From an uncultured Anaeroplasmataceae bacterium (GTDB lineage Bacteria; Bacillota_I; Bacilli_A; Acholeplasmatales; Anaeroplasmataceae), in the NCBI GenBank assembly GCA_947629825.1, contig CANRFF010000003.1, forward strand, positions 1 through 64,000: a stretch of DNA of 64,000 bases, given 5' to 3'. Below the pieces are notes generated by a model, which saw nothing but the letters and a program-made list of their open reading frames with translations, had not been told where the DNA came from and did not search any database. Numbering within the stretch: position 1 is the stretch's first letter; each line of letters starts with the position of its first letter. Made by a program: the position numbers and the translations under genes. Positions 26,820-34,744 of the stretch are shown in pieces.

Positions 26820-27389
26820 ATGAAATTGATTGTAGGATTGGGAAATCCCGGGGAGCAATATCAAAAAACACGGCATAATGTCGGTTTTATGACGGTGGAT
26901 GCTTTGGCGGGGAAATTGAATCTTTCTTTTCGTTTTGAAAAAAAGTTCCAAGGGGAATTGGCGATGGGAACGATTCAAGATGAAAAAGTTTTCCTTTTGA
27001 AACCCCATACATTTATGAATTTATCGGGAGAAAGTGTGAAGGCGGTTTTGGAATATTATCATATTCCCGTTGAGGATCTCTTGGTGATTTCCGATGATTT
27101 GGATAGCCCTTTGGGGCGAATCCGGTTTCGTGCGGAAGGAAGTTCCGGAGGACATAACGGACACAAAAATATCATTCTTCATCTTCATACCGAAGCATAC
27201 AAAAGACTGAAAATCGGAATCGGAAGAAGTACTGCTTTCTCGATGGTCGATTGGGTTTTGCAAAATTTCACTTCGGAAGAAACTTTGACGATTTCTCAGT
27301 CGATTTCAACCGCAACGGAAGCGTTGTTCGAATGGCTTTCGGGAGTTCCGTTTCATAAAATTTCGTCTTTATATTCGACAAAAGCGTAG
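26820..27389 (+). CDS. pth: Peptidyl-tRNA hydrolase
   Basis: A 189-residue Pth: MKLIVGLGNPGEQYQKTRHN holds the catalytic His and the conserved Asn, followed by KPHTFMNLSGESV, SDDLDSPLGRIR and GSSGGHNGHKNI. It frees tRNA from peptides lost by ribosomes. Its ATG lies 2 bases after the prs stop, with the ribosome binding site inside prs. Confidence 0.98.
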   Translation: MKLIVGLGNPGEQYQKTRHNVGFMTVDALAGKLNLSFRFEKKFQGELAMGTIQDEKVFLLKPHTFMNLSGESVKAVLEYYHIPVEDLLVISDDLDSPLGRIRFRAEGSSGGHNGHKNIILHLHTEAYKRLKIGIGRSTAFSMVDWVLQNFTSEETLTISQSISTATEALFEWLSGVPFHKISSLYSTKA

Positions 27390-27398
27390 GAGGCCCAT

Positions 27399-28463
27399 AT
27401 GTTTTTTGCGGAAACGTTAAACGGATTACAGTATTTTTTATATATTTTATTTTTGGTGATCGGTGTCGTTCTATTGGTCAAGGGAGCGGATTTTTTTGTG
27501 GCGTCTGCCTCCTCCATTGCGAAAAAATTCAAAATTTCTTCTTTGGTGATCGGGTTGACGGTGGTTTCTTTCGGAACTTCGGCTCCGGAACTGGCCGTAT
27601 CTTTGACTTCTTCCATCAAAGGAGCCAGCGGATTGGCTCTTGGGAACGTTGTCGGTTCGAACATTGCCAATCTTCTGTTGGTTTTGGGATCGTCGGCCGT
27701 GATTTCGGCCATTGCGGTCAAACAAAGCATTTGCAAGAGAGAATTTCCTTTTTTGCTTTGTGCGACGATCTTGTTGTTGATTTTTTCTTTTGACAATTTG
27801 TTTTCCGGATTTCAGGGAATCGAGAATCTGCTTTCCAGAGGAGAAGCGTTGATTTTTGTTTGCGGAATCGCCTTATTTTGTTATATGTCTATCGTTATGG
27901 CGAAAAAAGATGCGGCAAAAGAGGGGTTCGGCGAAGTTGCGACTCCCGAAGAGGAAATCAAAGAGTTGCCGTTGTCCAAAACGTTGATTTTGTTGGTCGT
28001 CGGATTGGCCGGAATCATTTTCGGTGCGGAATTCGTAACGACGCCGGCTTCCAAAATCGCAACGTCCATCGGCGTTTCTTTGGGAGTGGACGCTACCTTG
28101 ATGACAAATCTGGTCGGGTTGACCGTGGTTGCGATCGGAACTTCCTTACCGGAATTGGTAACTTCCGTAATGGCGGCCAAAAAAGGAGAAAATGATATTG
28201 CGCTTGGGAATGTCGTCGGGTCGAATATTTTCAATATTCTTTTTATCTGCGGGATCTCCGGACTGTTTACGGAATTGACAATGACCGCCGACATTATGAC
28301 GGATATGGTATTGTCGTTGATTTTCACGATATTGGTGTTCGGTTTTGCGAAAAGCGGAAAAATCAATCGGAAAATGGGAGGAATTTTATTGGGCTGTTAT
28401 GCGCTTTATCTCGGATATATCATTCTTCGTTTGTTTTATCCGAGCATGGTGCTCCCGGCATAA
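27399..28463 (+). CDS. Calcium/sodium antiporter (CaCA family, YrbG-like)
   Basis: A 354-residue protein with about ten membrane segments in two inverted halves, each carrying the ion-binding alpha-repeat: VVSFGTSAPELAVSLTSS followed by GNVVGSNIANLL, and VVAIGTSLPELVTSVMAA followed by GNVVGSNIFNIL. The family exchanges Ca2+ (or K+) for Na+. A GGAGGCC ribosome binding site. It starts 10 bases after pth, so it is the third gene of the prs operon, and a terminator follows. Confidence 0.95.
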   Translation: MFFAETLNGLQYFLYILFLVIGVVLLVKGADFFVASASSIAKKFKISSLVIGLTVVSFGTSAPELAVSLTSSIKGASGLALGNVVGSNIANLLLVLGSSAVISAIAVKQSICKREFPFLLCATILLLIFSFDNLFSGFQGIENLLSRGEALIFVCGIALFCYMSIVMAKKDAAKEGFGEVATPEEEIKELPLSKTLILLVVGLAGIIFGAEFVTTPASKIATSIGVSLGVDATLMTNLVGLTVVAIGTSLPELVTSVMAAKKGENDIALGNVVGSNIFNILFICGISGLFTELTMTADIMTDMVLSLIFTILVFGFAKSGKINRKMGGILLGCYALYLGYIILRLFYPSMVLPA

Positions 28464-28471
28464 ATCCATGG

Positions 28472-28498
28472 CCTTTAGAGAAATTCTAAAGGTTTTTT
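28472..28498 (+). terminator. Terminator after prs-pth-antiporter operon
   Basis: CCTTTAGA pairs with TCTAAAGG around GAAAT, followed by six Ts. Confidence 0.85.
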
Positions 28499-28520
28499 CA
28501 TTTCGGAAAGAAGGGATAAT

Positions 28521-29348
28521 ATGAAAGCAAATTATCATACGCACTTGGTTTACTGCAATCATGCGACAGGTCATGCGGAAGATTATATCGAAGAAGCGCT
28601 GAAACAGGGATTTCGGGAACTGGGAATTACCGATCATGCGCCGGTTTTGGAATGTATGATGACGCAAGAAGAATATCTTCATTGTTGGTGTCATCAACCG
28701 ATGAAACTCGATGTGGTGTATCGAAAATATTTACCGGAAATCCGAACCGCTCAAAAAAAGTATTCTTCCGAAATCAAAATATATACCGGATTCGAAGTGG
28801 AATATCTTCCCGAATTCGAATTTTACGTTCGGAAATTAAGAAAAGAAGTGGACTATCTGAATCTGGGAGTTCATTTCTATGAGATGAACGGAAAAATATA
28901 CAATTCTTATTATGATGTGAATCCCCGGACCATCGAAGGTTACGCCAAAGCGGCGATAGCGGGAATGAAAAGCGGACTGTTCAATACGTTGGTACATCCC
29001 GATTTGTTTATGTTCGAGTATAAAAATCGAGAGGGAAAACGCCAATTCGACGAGGCTTGCGAGAAAGTGTCCAGAAAAATCATAGAATGTGCGGTGGAGT
29101 GTCGGATTTATTTGGAATTGAATGTCAACGGATTGAAAAATTCGCAAGTTTACTCCGACGGAACGGAATGGTTGTATCCCGATCGTCATTTCTGGCAAAT
29201 TGCCGCAGAGTATCCGGATTTGAAAATCATTATCGGAGCGGACGCTCACGATCCGAAAGATTTGCAGAACGAAAATACGAAAAAAGTAGAACAATTTGCG
29301 AAAGAACTCGGGTTGAAAGTCGAAGAAACTATGGAAATCATTCACTGA
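28521..29348 (+). CDS. PHP-domain phosphoesterase (histidinol-phosphatase-like)
   Basis: A 275-residue PHP protein of the HisJ/HisK type: YHTHLVYCNHATGHAEDYIE, GITDHAP, GFEVEYLPE, LGVHF, and IIIGADAHDPKDL supply the metal ligands. HisK hydrolyses histidinol phosphate, but no other his genes are near, so the real substrate may be another small phosphate ester. AAAGAAGGG ribosome binding site. It leads a three-gene operon with a phosphatase-fold protein and an enzyme I-like protein (10-base gaps each). Confidence 0.87.
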   Translation: MKANYHTHLVYCNHATGHAEDYIEEALKQGFRELGITDHAPVLECMMTQEEYLHCWCHQPMKLDVVYRKYLPEIRTAQKKYSSEIKIYTGFEVEYLPEFEFYVRKLRKEVDYLNLGVHFYEMNGKIYNSYYDVNPRTIEGYAKAAIAGMKSGLFNTLVHPDLFMFEYKNREGKRQFDEACEKVSRKIIECAVECRIYLELNVNGLKNSQVYSDGTEWLYPDRHFWQIAAEYPDLKIIIGADAHDPKDLQNENTKKVEQFAKELGLKVEETMEIIH

Positions 29349-29357
29349 GGAGGAGTT

Positions 29358-30686
29358 ATGCACAAAGAAAAAATTTCACCGGATTACGAAGTGTATCAAT
29401 GGGACAGCCAGAAAGATTTTTTCGATGCGATCGAACAACGTCTGACAGCGGGATTCCATATTGTAAAACATATTCATCTTTGCGTTTTATTGGAAAAAGG
29501 GAAACAAAAACAACTGTTTTCTTTTTTACCTCTTCCCGAAATCGATGACCGGATCGAAGAAAAAATTCAAGAATGGGAAGAAGAGATTCCTTTGGCGGAG
29601 CCGAATTACGATAAAAGCATTTTAAACGTGATTTCTTCCATTCGAAAGTATTATCATCGACCGATCTGGTATCCGTCGTTAAAAAAGTGGGATAAGGAAC
29701 TGGCGGAAAAGCAATATCAGAACATCATCATCTTGTTGCTGGACGGATTGGGAATGAATATTTTGGAGAAACATTTGCCTGCGGACTCTTTTTTGAAACG
29801 GCATTTGGAAGATGTTCTGACGGCGGTTTTCCCGTCGACTACGGCGGCCGCAACCACTTCGACGAAAAACGGGTTGGCTCCGATCCGAACCGGTTGGTTG
29901 GGCTGGGAAAATTATTTTTCGGAAATTCGAAAAAATGTCGTTTTATTCAACGGCGTCGATTATTTTACCGATGAACCGACGGGGTGGGACACTTACAAAG
30001 TTCTGCCTTGGGTTCCGTTTTATGCCGACTTGGAAGGAGTCGAAGGGAACATCATCGAACCGGATTTTCATGTTCACCCTTACCCGTTTTCAAAAGTGTT
30101 GAAATCCTCTTTGAATCAACTGAAAACTTCCGAAAAACAGATTCAATATGTATATTTTCAGGAACCGGATACTTCTTTGCATTCCTATGGAGTGGATAGC
30201 GAAGAAGTCCGGCAAGTGTGTCTATCTTTGAATCGGGAAATCGAAAAATATGCGTCCGAACTACCGCCGTCCACGCTTTTATTCATTACGGCCGATCACG
30301 GACATACCGATGTTTCCGTGATTGAACTTTATCACTGTCAAACGATTTTGAAAATGTTAAAAAGACCGCCGGCCAATGATTCGAGATGTATCGTATTTTC
30401 CGTCAAAGAAGAATATCAGTCGGTTTTTCCGGAAATTTTCAATGGGTTATTCGGGTATGCGTATTGTCTTTATCCGTCGAAAGTGGCGATTGAAAAAGGA
30501 TATTTCGGGAAAGATACAGATGAAGCCTGTCCCCGCTGTGAAGAATTGTTGGGAGATTTTGTGGCCATCGGAATCAGAAATTATTATTTTAATTACAAAG
30601 GCGAACGGGCGGATATCTTCAAAAGCACTCATGCCGGACTGACAGCGGACGAGATGTTCATTCCGCAGATTATTTACAGGAAGTGA
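29358..30686 (+). CDS. Type I phosphodiesterase/alkaline phosphatase-superfamily protein
   Basis: A 442-residue protein. The central part is the alkaline-phosphatase fold: IILLLDGLG (first metal Asp), FPSTTAAATTS (catalytic threonine), and ADHGHTD (metal ligands), with the last metal histidine in STHAGLTADE. A CPRCEELLGD near the C-terminus is unusual. No signal peptide or membrane segment, so it should be cytoplasmic, unlike most nucleotide pyrophosphatases. It starts with an AGGAGGAG ribosome binding site 10 bases after the PHP gene. Its substrate is unknown. Confidence 0.85.
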   Translation: MHKEKISPDYEVYQWDSQKDFFDAIEQRLTAGFHIVKHIHLCVLLEKGKQKQLFSFLPLPEIDDRIEEKIQEWEEEIPLAEPNYDKSILNVISSIRKYYHRPIWYPSLKKWDKELAEKQYQNIIILLLDGLGMNILEKHLPADSFLKRHLEDVLTAVFPSTTAAATTSTKNGLAPIRTGWLGWENYFSEIRKNVVLFNGVDYFTDEPTGWDTYKVLPWVPFYADLEGVEGNIIEPDFHVHPYPFSKVLKSSLNQLKTSEKQIQYVYFQEPDTSLHSYGVDSEEVRQVCLSLNREIEKYASELPPSTLLFITADHGHTDVSVIELYHCQTILKMLKRPPANDSRCIVFSVKEEYQSVFPEIFNGLFGYAYCLYPSKVAIEKGYFGKDTDEACPRCEELLGDFVAIGIRNYYFNYKGERADIFKSTHAGLTADEMFIPQIIYRK

Positions 30687-30695
30687 TCAAGAGAA

Positions 30696-32210
30696 ATGAA
30701 AATAACACAGAAACAGATTTTATCCGAAGGAATTGCGATGGGGAAAGTCTATCTGGAACAAGGACACCGATATGTGTTTTCCGAACAGACTTCCGTTTCT
30801 CGGGAAAAATCGCTGTTCCTGAAAGCCGTCCGTCAGGCAACGGAGCAAATCGATGATTTTTTGAAAATTTCAAGCGAAGAGGATCGGGAATACCTGACGG
30901 TACAGAGACTTTTGATTCAGGATCCCGTCTTTATGAAAAAAACTCTTTTGAAAATCGAAGAAGGAGCGTTGGCAACGGTGGGGTTGTCCGGCGTTCTGGA
31001 CGAGTATGCCCAAGAGTTGAAAAAATCGGGGAACCGTTATTTGCAAGAACGGTTTTTGGATATTGAAGATGCGAAAGAAAGAATTTTGAATCAATTTGCT
31101 CAGATCGATCAACCGCAAATGCAAGGAAAGGTCATTCTGGTTGCGGAAGTATTGCACCCTTCTTTTTTGATCCAACATCGCAAAAACATTGTGGGTGTGA
31201 TAACGCAAAAAGGAGGATTTACTTCTCACGGGGCGATTTTGTGTCGGCAGTGGAATATTCCTTATATTCTTTCGCCGTATTCGTTTCCAAAGGAAAAGTT
31301 TTTGATTATCGATTCTTCCAAGCGGGAAATTTATCCGGATCCGTCCGAAGAACTTCAAAAGACATATCGGGAAATCTTACAGGGATTATCCAAAGAAAAA
31401 TTTGAGGCCGTTTCTCATGACGGGTATGGTTTTTGGGCAAATGTATCTACCAATCAGGAATTGGAAAAAGTGATGAATTACGGATTTGACGGCGTCGGAT
31501 TATATCGGACGGAAATGATTTTCATGAATCGTCAGCGTCCGTTGACGTTGGAAGAACAAACCGAAATTTACAGTAAAGCGGTATTGCGTTTGAAAGGTAA
31601 ACCGATTTGTTTCCGGACGTTTGATATCGGAGATGATAAACAACTCCCGTATTTGAAAAGTTCCCATAAAGGAATCGAAAACTATCTGAACAATCCCGAG
31701 TTGTTCGAAACGCAGATTCAGGCGCTCATCACTTCGAATATTTATCGAAATCTCAAAATAATGTTTCCGATGATTTATCGCAAAGAAGAATTCGTTTCTT
31801 TGAAAAATTGGGTTTTGAAGATTCGCAACCGAATGAATGACGATACTCCGATTCAGATCGGTATGATGTTGGAAACCAAAGAGGCACTCGACCATATCGA
31901 AGATTTTACGGAAGTCGATTTCATTTCCGTCGGCACGAATGATTTGATTGAGGCACTTTATCATATCGATCGGGAAGAACAGAGTCAGAGAATGGAAAAA
32001 TATTGGGTGGATTTATGGAAACACCTCAGACGAGTAGTGGAATTTTGTTTGAAAAACGACATCGAATGTTCCGTTTGCGGAGAACTGGCGTCTGTTTTGT
32101 CGGTTGCCAAAAAATTTTTTCAAATCGGATTGAAAAACTTGTCTGTTGCGGCTCCGATGATTCGTATTTTGAATGAGGCCTATCGGGAAGAAGTTTTAAA
32201 AGAGGTATAA
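30696..32210 (+). CDS. PTS enzyme I-like PEP-protein phosphotransferase
   Basis: A 504-residue protein resembling enzyme I (PtsI): GIAMGKVYLE at the start, the phosphohistidine site GGFTSHGAILCR (His178), then the PEP-binding barrel GVGLYRTEMIFMNR, FRTFDIGDDKQ, IMFPMI, DFISVGTNDLIE and CGELAS. It is about 70 residues shorter than ordinary enzyme I, with most of the loss in the HPr-binding N-terminal region and C-terminus. It may be the general PTS enzyme or a specialised paralogue; no HPr gene is adjacent. The 3' end overlaps the -35-like element of the next promoter. Confidence 0.85.
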   Translation: MKITQKQILSEGIAMGKVYLEQGHRYVFSEQTSVSREKSLFLKAVRQATEQIDDFLKISSEEDREYLTVQRLLIQDPVFMKKTLLKIEEGALATVGLSGVLDEYAQELKKSGNRYLQERFLDIEDAKERILNQFAQIDQPQMQGKVILVAEVLHPSFLIQHRKNIVGVITQKGGFTSHGAILCRQWNIPYILSPYSFPKEKFLIIDSSKREIYPDPSEELQKTYREILQGLSKEKFEAVSHDGYGFWANVSTNQELEKVMNYGFDGVGLYRTEMIFMNRQRPLTLEEQTEIYSKAVLRLKGKPICFRTFDIGDDKQLPYLKSSHKGIENYLNNPELFETQIQALITSNIYRNLKIMFPMIYRKEEFVSLKNWVLKIRNRMNDDTPIQIGMMLETKEALDHIEDFTEVDFISVGTNDLIEALYHIDREEQSQRMEKYWVDLWKHLRRVVEFCLKNDIECSVCGELASVLSVAKKFFQIGLKNLSVAAPMIRILNEAYREEVLKEV

Positions 32211-32233
32211 ATTCAAAAAAACGTATCATACTA
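32205..32233 (+). promoter_or_regulatory. Candidate sigma-G-type promoter of the spoVT-like gene
   Basis: GTATA at 32205-32209, a 17-base spacer and CATACTA at 32227-32233. This fits the forespore sigma-G pattern (GHATR, then CATNHTA) known to drive spoVT in Bacillus. The start of transcription would fall near 32240. Confidence 0.5.
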
Positions 32234-32238
32234 CAAAT

Positions 32239-32255
32239 AACGACAATTTGTCGTT
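32239..32255. promoter_or_regulatory. Near-perfect palindrome before the spoVT-like gene
   Basis: AACGACAA and TTGTCGTT flank a single T: eight paired bases on each side. It sits at the predicted transcription start and 16 bases before the ATG, where a dimeric regulator (perhaps the AbrB-like protein itself) or an mRNA hairpin could act. Confidence 0.55.
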
Positions 32256-32271
32256 AGATGGAGTACTGACA

Positions 32272-32784
32272 ATGAAAGAAACAGGAGTGATTCGGCGTTT
32301 AGATGAATTGGGTCGGATTGTAATTCCCAAAGAAATCCGCGATCGATTGAAAATAGATCATTCCGATATGATGGATATCTGTATCGAAGAAGATCAAATC
32401 ATTTTAAAGAAATTTCATCCGATGAGTAACGATTTAATAGGGATATCTTCTTTGTGTCAATCGTTAAAAGAAATTTATGGGTGCGATCTGATTGTAACCG
32501 ATCGGCATCAGGTATTGATTTACACAATGAAGACGGATTTGTCTTTCAAAGAATTGGATAAAACTTTCTTGACGAGAATGAATTCTTTTTCCGAACAGGA
32601 AGTGTCTTCTTTAAATAAAATGAATTTGACGCCGGATTTTCAAATCAACAAAGACGCCGTGGTTTATCCGATTCGCATTCGTGGCGAATTTTACGGATAC
32701 TTACTGATTATGGACGAAATGATCGGCAAGAAACAAAAGGAAATCGGAGACCTTGTTTTGAATTTTTTAAATCGTTGTCTGTAA
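32272..32784 (+). CDS. SpoVT-like AbrB-family transcription regulator
   Basis: A 170-residue protein, close to the 178 residues of Bacillus SpoVT. The N-terminal ~50 residues are an AbrB swapped-hairpin domain (GVIRRLDELGRIVIPKEIRDRL) and the C-terminal ~120 a GAF-like domain. SpoVT tunes forespore gene expression late in sporulation. The start at 32272 fits MKETGVIRR as the normal AbrB N-terminus, with a TGGAGT ribosome binding site; ATG at 32248 would overlap the palindrome. The gene follows the enzyme I-like gene by 61 bases but has its own candidate promoter, and ends with a terminator. It is one of two hints of a sporulating lineage. Confidence 0.9.
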   Translation: MKETGVIRRLDELGRIVIPKEIRDRLKIDHSDMMDICIEEDQIILKKFHPMSNDLIGISSLCQSLKEIYGCDLIVTDRHQVLIYTMKTDLSFKELDKTFLTRMNSFSEQEVSSLNKMNLTPDFQINKDAVVYPIRIRGEFYGYLLIMDEMIGKKQKEIGDLVLNFLNRCL

Positions 32785-32805
32785 AGCACCGAGAGGTGCT
32801 TTTTC
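32783..32805 (+). terminator. Terminator after the spoVT-like gene
   Basis: AAAGCACC and GGTGCTTT around a GAGA loop, followed by Ts. Confidence 0.85.
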
Positions 32806-32869
32806 CTTTTCTTTTTTTCTTTTTTCTTGTATAATAACTATATAATAAAAAGAAACGGGAGGAACCGAG

Positions 32870-33271
32870 ATGGATTGTTTGTTTTGTAAAATCATTTCCA
32901 AAGAAATTCCGAGCCATGTCATTTACGAAGACGAAAACACGCTGGCGTTTTTGGATATTGCGCAAGATGTCGAGGGGCATACGTTGGTGGTGCCGAAAAA
33001 ACATTCGACCAATGTTTTGGATGTCGCAACGGAAGATTGGCTTCACGTGATGGATACGGTTCGAAAAATCGCCAAGCATTATGTCGAAGACTGCGGATAT
33101 GACGGAGTGAATATTATCAATGCCAGCGGGAAAGATGCCCAGCAAAGCGTATTTCACTTGCATATTCACATCATTCCGCGAAAACACAATGACGGAGTTG
33201 ATGCATGGCCGCACTTTACCGGATGTGCCACTCCGCTGTTGCAGATGTGGGAAAAACTGAAAATCAAATAG
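32870..33271 (+). CDS. HIT family protein
   Basis: A 133-residue histidine-triad protein. CLFCKIISKEIPSHVIYED with its zinc-type cysteines opens it, and the catalytic triad HLHIHIIPRK lies near residue 100. These hydrolyse AMP-lysine or dinucleotide polyphosphates (Hint-type). GGAGG ribosome binding site. Monocistronic, with a -10 (TATAAT) about 35 bases upstream and a terminator at 33315. Confidence 0.95.
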   Translation: MDCLFCKIISKEIPSHVIYEDENTLAFLDIAQDVEGHTLVVPKKHSTNVLDVATEDWLHVMDTVRKIAKHYVEDCGYDGVNIINASGKDAQQSVFHLHIHIIPRKHNDGVDAWPHFTGCATPLLQMWEKLKIK

Positions 33272-33314
33272 AAACAAAAAGATTTTTCTTTTAAAAGGAA
33301 TTGATTCTTTCGAT

Positions 33315-33350
33315 ATCGACGGGCTTGCGGGAATGAGTCCGTCGATTTTG
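33315..33350 (+). terminator. Terminator after the HIT gene
   Basis: ATCGACGGGCT pairs with AGTCCGTCGAT (one G-U) around a 10-base loop, then TTTT. Confidence 0.75.
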
Positions 33351-33420
33351 CATTTCGAAAAAGAAGTGATAAGTTGCGAACTGTCATTTCGGATTTTTTG
33401 CGGTAAACTCGGAAAAAAAC

Positions 33421-33449
33421 TTGTACTTCTTCGGGAGTTATGTTATAAT
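33421..33449 (+). promoter_or_regulatory. Promoter of rpsF-ssb-rpsR
   Basis: TTGTAC, 17 bases, TATAAT. Confidence 0.75.
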
Positions 33450-33480
33450 GATAAAGCATTTTGATTTGGAAAATGCAAAT

Positions 33481-33519
33481 CCTTGCCTAATGAGAAATTA
33501 GGCCGAAAAGACCAGAAGG
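33481..33519 (+). promoter_or_regulatory. Putative S6:S18 leader (autoregulatory RNA)
   Basis: In the rpsF leader, CCTT (33481-33484) can pair with AAGG (33516-33519), which covers the Shine-Dalgarno AGGAGG. Inside, GCCTAAT and ATTAGGC form a hairpin with loop GAGAA, and a CCG follows the inner stem at 33503-33505 in the asymmetric loop. This is the layout of the known leader motif by which the S6:S18 complex represses its own operon, whose hallmark is an unpaired CCG. Confidence 0.6.
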
Positions 33520-33529
33520 AGGTATTGAT

Positions 33530-33817
33530 ATGAAAAAGTATGAAGTAATGTATATTCTTCGTGCAACGTTGGAACAAGAAAAAATCAAGGCAGAAGTGGA
33601 AAATGTCAATAAGATTTTTACTTCCAACGATTCTCAGGTTTTGGAATGCAAAGAGTGGGGGCTGAGAGAGTTGGCTTATGAAATCGAGCATGCTCGCAAA
33701 GGCTATTATGTATGGCTTATGGTGAATGCCACCCCGAAAGCACTGACGGAATTTGATCGTATTGCGGGATACAACGAAAACATTATTCGTCATATCGTTG
33801 TGGCTGACGGCGAATAA
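33530..33817 (+). CDS. rpsF: 30S ribosomal protein S6
   Basis: A 95-residue S6: MKKYEVMYILRATLEQEKI, GLRELAYEIEHARKGYYV, and the typical C-terminus IIRHIVVADGE. It binds S18 on the platform of the 30S subunit. AGGAGG ribosome binding site within the leader hairpin. First gene of rpsF-ssb-rpsR. Confidence 0.99.
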   Translation: MKKYEVMYILRATLEQEKIKAEVENVNKIFTSNDSQVLECKEWGLRELAYEIEHARKGYYVWLMVNATPKALTEFDRIAGYNENIIRHIVVADGE

Positions 33818-33835
33818 ACGAAGGAGGAAGAAAAA

Positions 33836-34285
33836 ATGAATCGTGTCGTTTTAATTGGCCGAATTACAAAAGATCCGGAATTACGGTATACGCAGACTGG
33901 GATTCCGACGGCAAGTTTTTCTTTGGCTGTCGATCGGGTGACGAGAGATGCCAACGGAAATCGTCAGGCAGACTTTTTCAATTGTGTCGCATGGAGAAAC
34001 CAAGCGGATTTTCTTTCGAGATTTATCAGAAAAGGATATTTATTGGCCATTGAAGGTCGTCTTCAAAGCAGAACTTATCAGGGGCAGGACGGACAAACCA
34101 GATATGTGACGGAAGTGGTTGTGGATTCTTTGGAAAACTTACAGCCTCGGGATCCGAATGCCCAACCGATGAACCCTGCACCGACACCGTCGCCTTCGTA
34201 TCCGACGCAGAATCATCCGACGGCTCCTGCCGAAGAAGTGCAGACATTCCAAGTGGATGTGGCAGACGATGATTTGCCGTTTTAA
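33836..34285 (+). CDS. ssb: Single-stranded DNA-binding protein
   Basis: A 149-residue SSB: OB-fold start [40 protein letters not shown], then a flexible proline-rich linker and the acidic tip DDDLPF that recruits partners. It coats single-stranded DNA in replication and repair. GAAGGAGG ribosome binding site. Middle gene of the operon. Confidence 0.99.
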   Translation: MNRVVLIGRITKDPELRYTQTGIPTASFSLAVDRVTRDANGNRQADFFNCVAWRNQADFLSRFIRKGYLLAIEGRLQSRTYQGQDGQTRYVTEVVVDSLENLQPRDPNAQPMNPAPTPSPSYPTQNHPTAPAEEVQTFQVDVADDDLPF

Positions 34286-34311
34286 AAAAGAGAACAAAGG
34301 AGGAATATATA

Positions 34312-34563
34312 ATGCAACAGAATCATAAAACAGATCGTGCGGACGTACAACGTCGCGGGCGTAAAAAGGTATGTTATTTTACCCAGAATCATATTGAACA
34401 TATTGATTTTAAAGATGTTGATTTATTGAAGAAATTTATCACGGACAGAGGTAAAATTTTACCTAGACGGATTACGGGAACTTCCGCAAAATATCAAAGA
34501 AAATTGGCGATTGCGATCAAGCGTGCCCGTCATATGGCATTGTTACCATTCGTCAAAGACTAA
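34312..34563 (+). CDS. rpsR: 30S ribosomal protein S18
   Basis: An 83-residue S18: [64 protein letters not shown] is a standard S18 core. AAAGGAGG ribosome binding site. Last gene of the operon; pairs with S6. Confidence 0.99.
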   Translation: MQQNHKTDRADVQRRGRKKVCYFTQNHIEHIDFKDVDLLKKFITDRGKILPRRITGTSAKYQRKLAIAIKRARHMALLPFVKD

Positions 34564-34575
34564 GTGAAAGGATTT

Positions 34576-34614
34576 GTCCTTCGTATCGAATCTTCCGGTG
34601 CGGAGGACTTTTTT
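34576..34614 (+). terminator. Terminator after rpsR
   Basis: GTCCTTCG pairs with CGGAGGAC (one G-U), then six Ts. The loop is 17 bases. Confidence 0.75.
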
Positions 34615-34668
34615 CTTTGCCTTTAAAATCCGAATTTATCCGATATAAAAGAGTTTATGACATTTGAC

Positions 34669-34699
34669 TTGACATTTTGAATAGGGGGGGGGGTATAAT
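34669..34699 (+). promoter_or_regulatory. Poly-G promoter 1 (candidate phase-variable)
   Basis: TTGACA at 34669-34674 and TATAAT at 34694-34699 with a 19-base spacer that contains ten Gs (34684-34693) directly against the -10. Loss of two Gs would give the ideal 17-base spacing. It drives the lipoprotein gene at 34745. The text around it (GACATT, ACTTGAC, TATAATCGAA) is shared with poly-G promoter 2. Confidence 0.85.
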
Positions 34700-34744
34700 C
34701 GAACCAAACAGCAAAAAAAATGACAAAATCCGAGGAGTGAAAAA

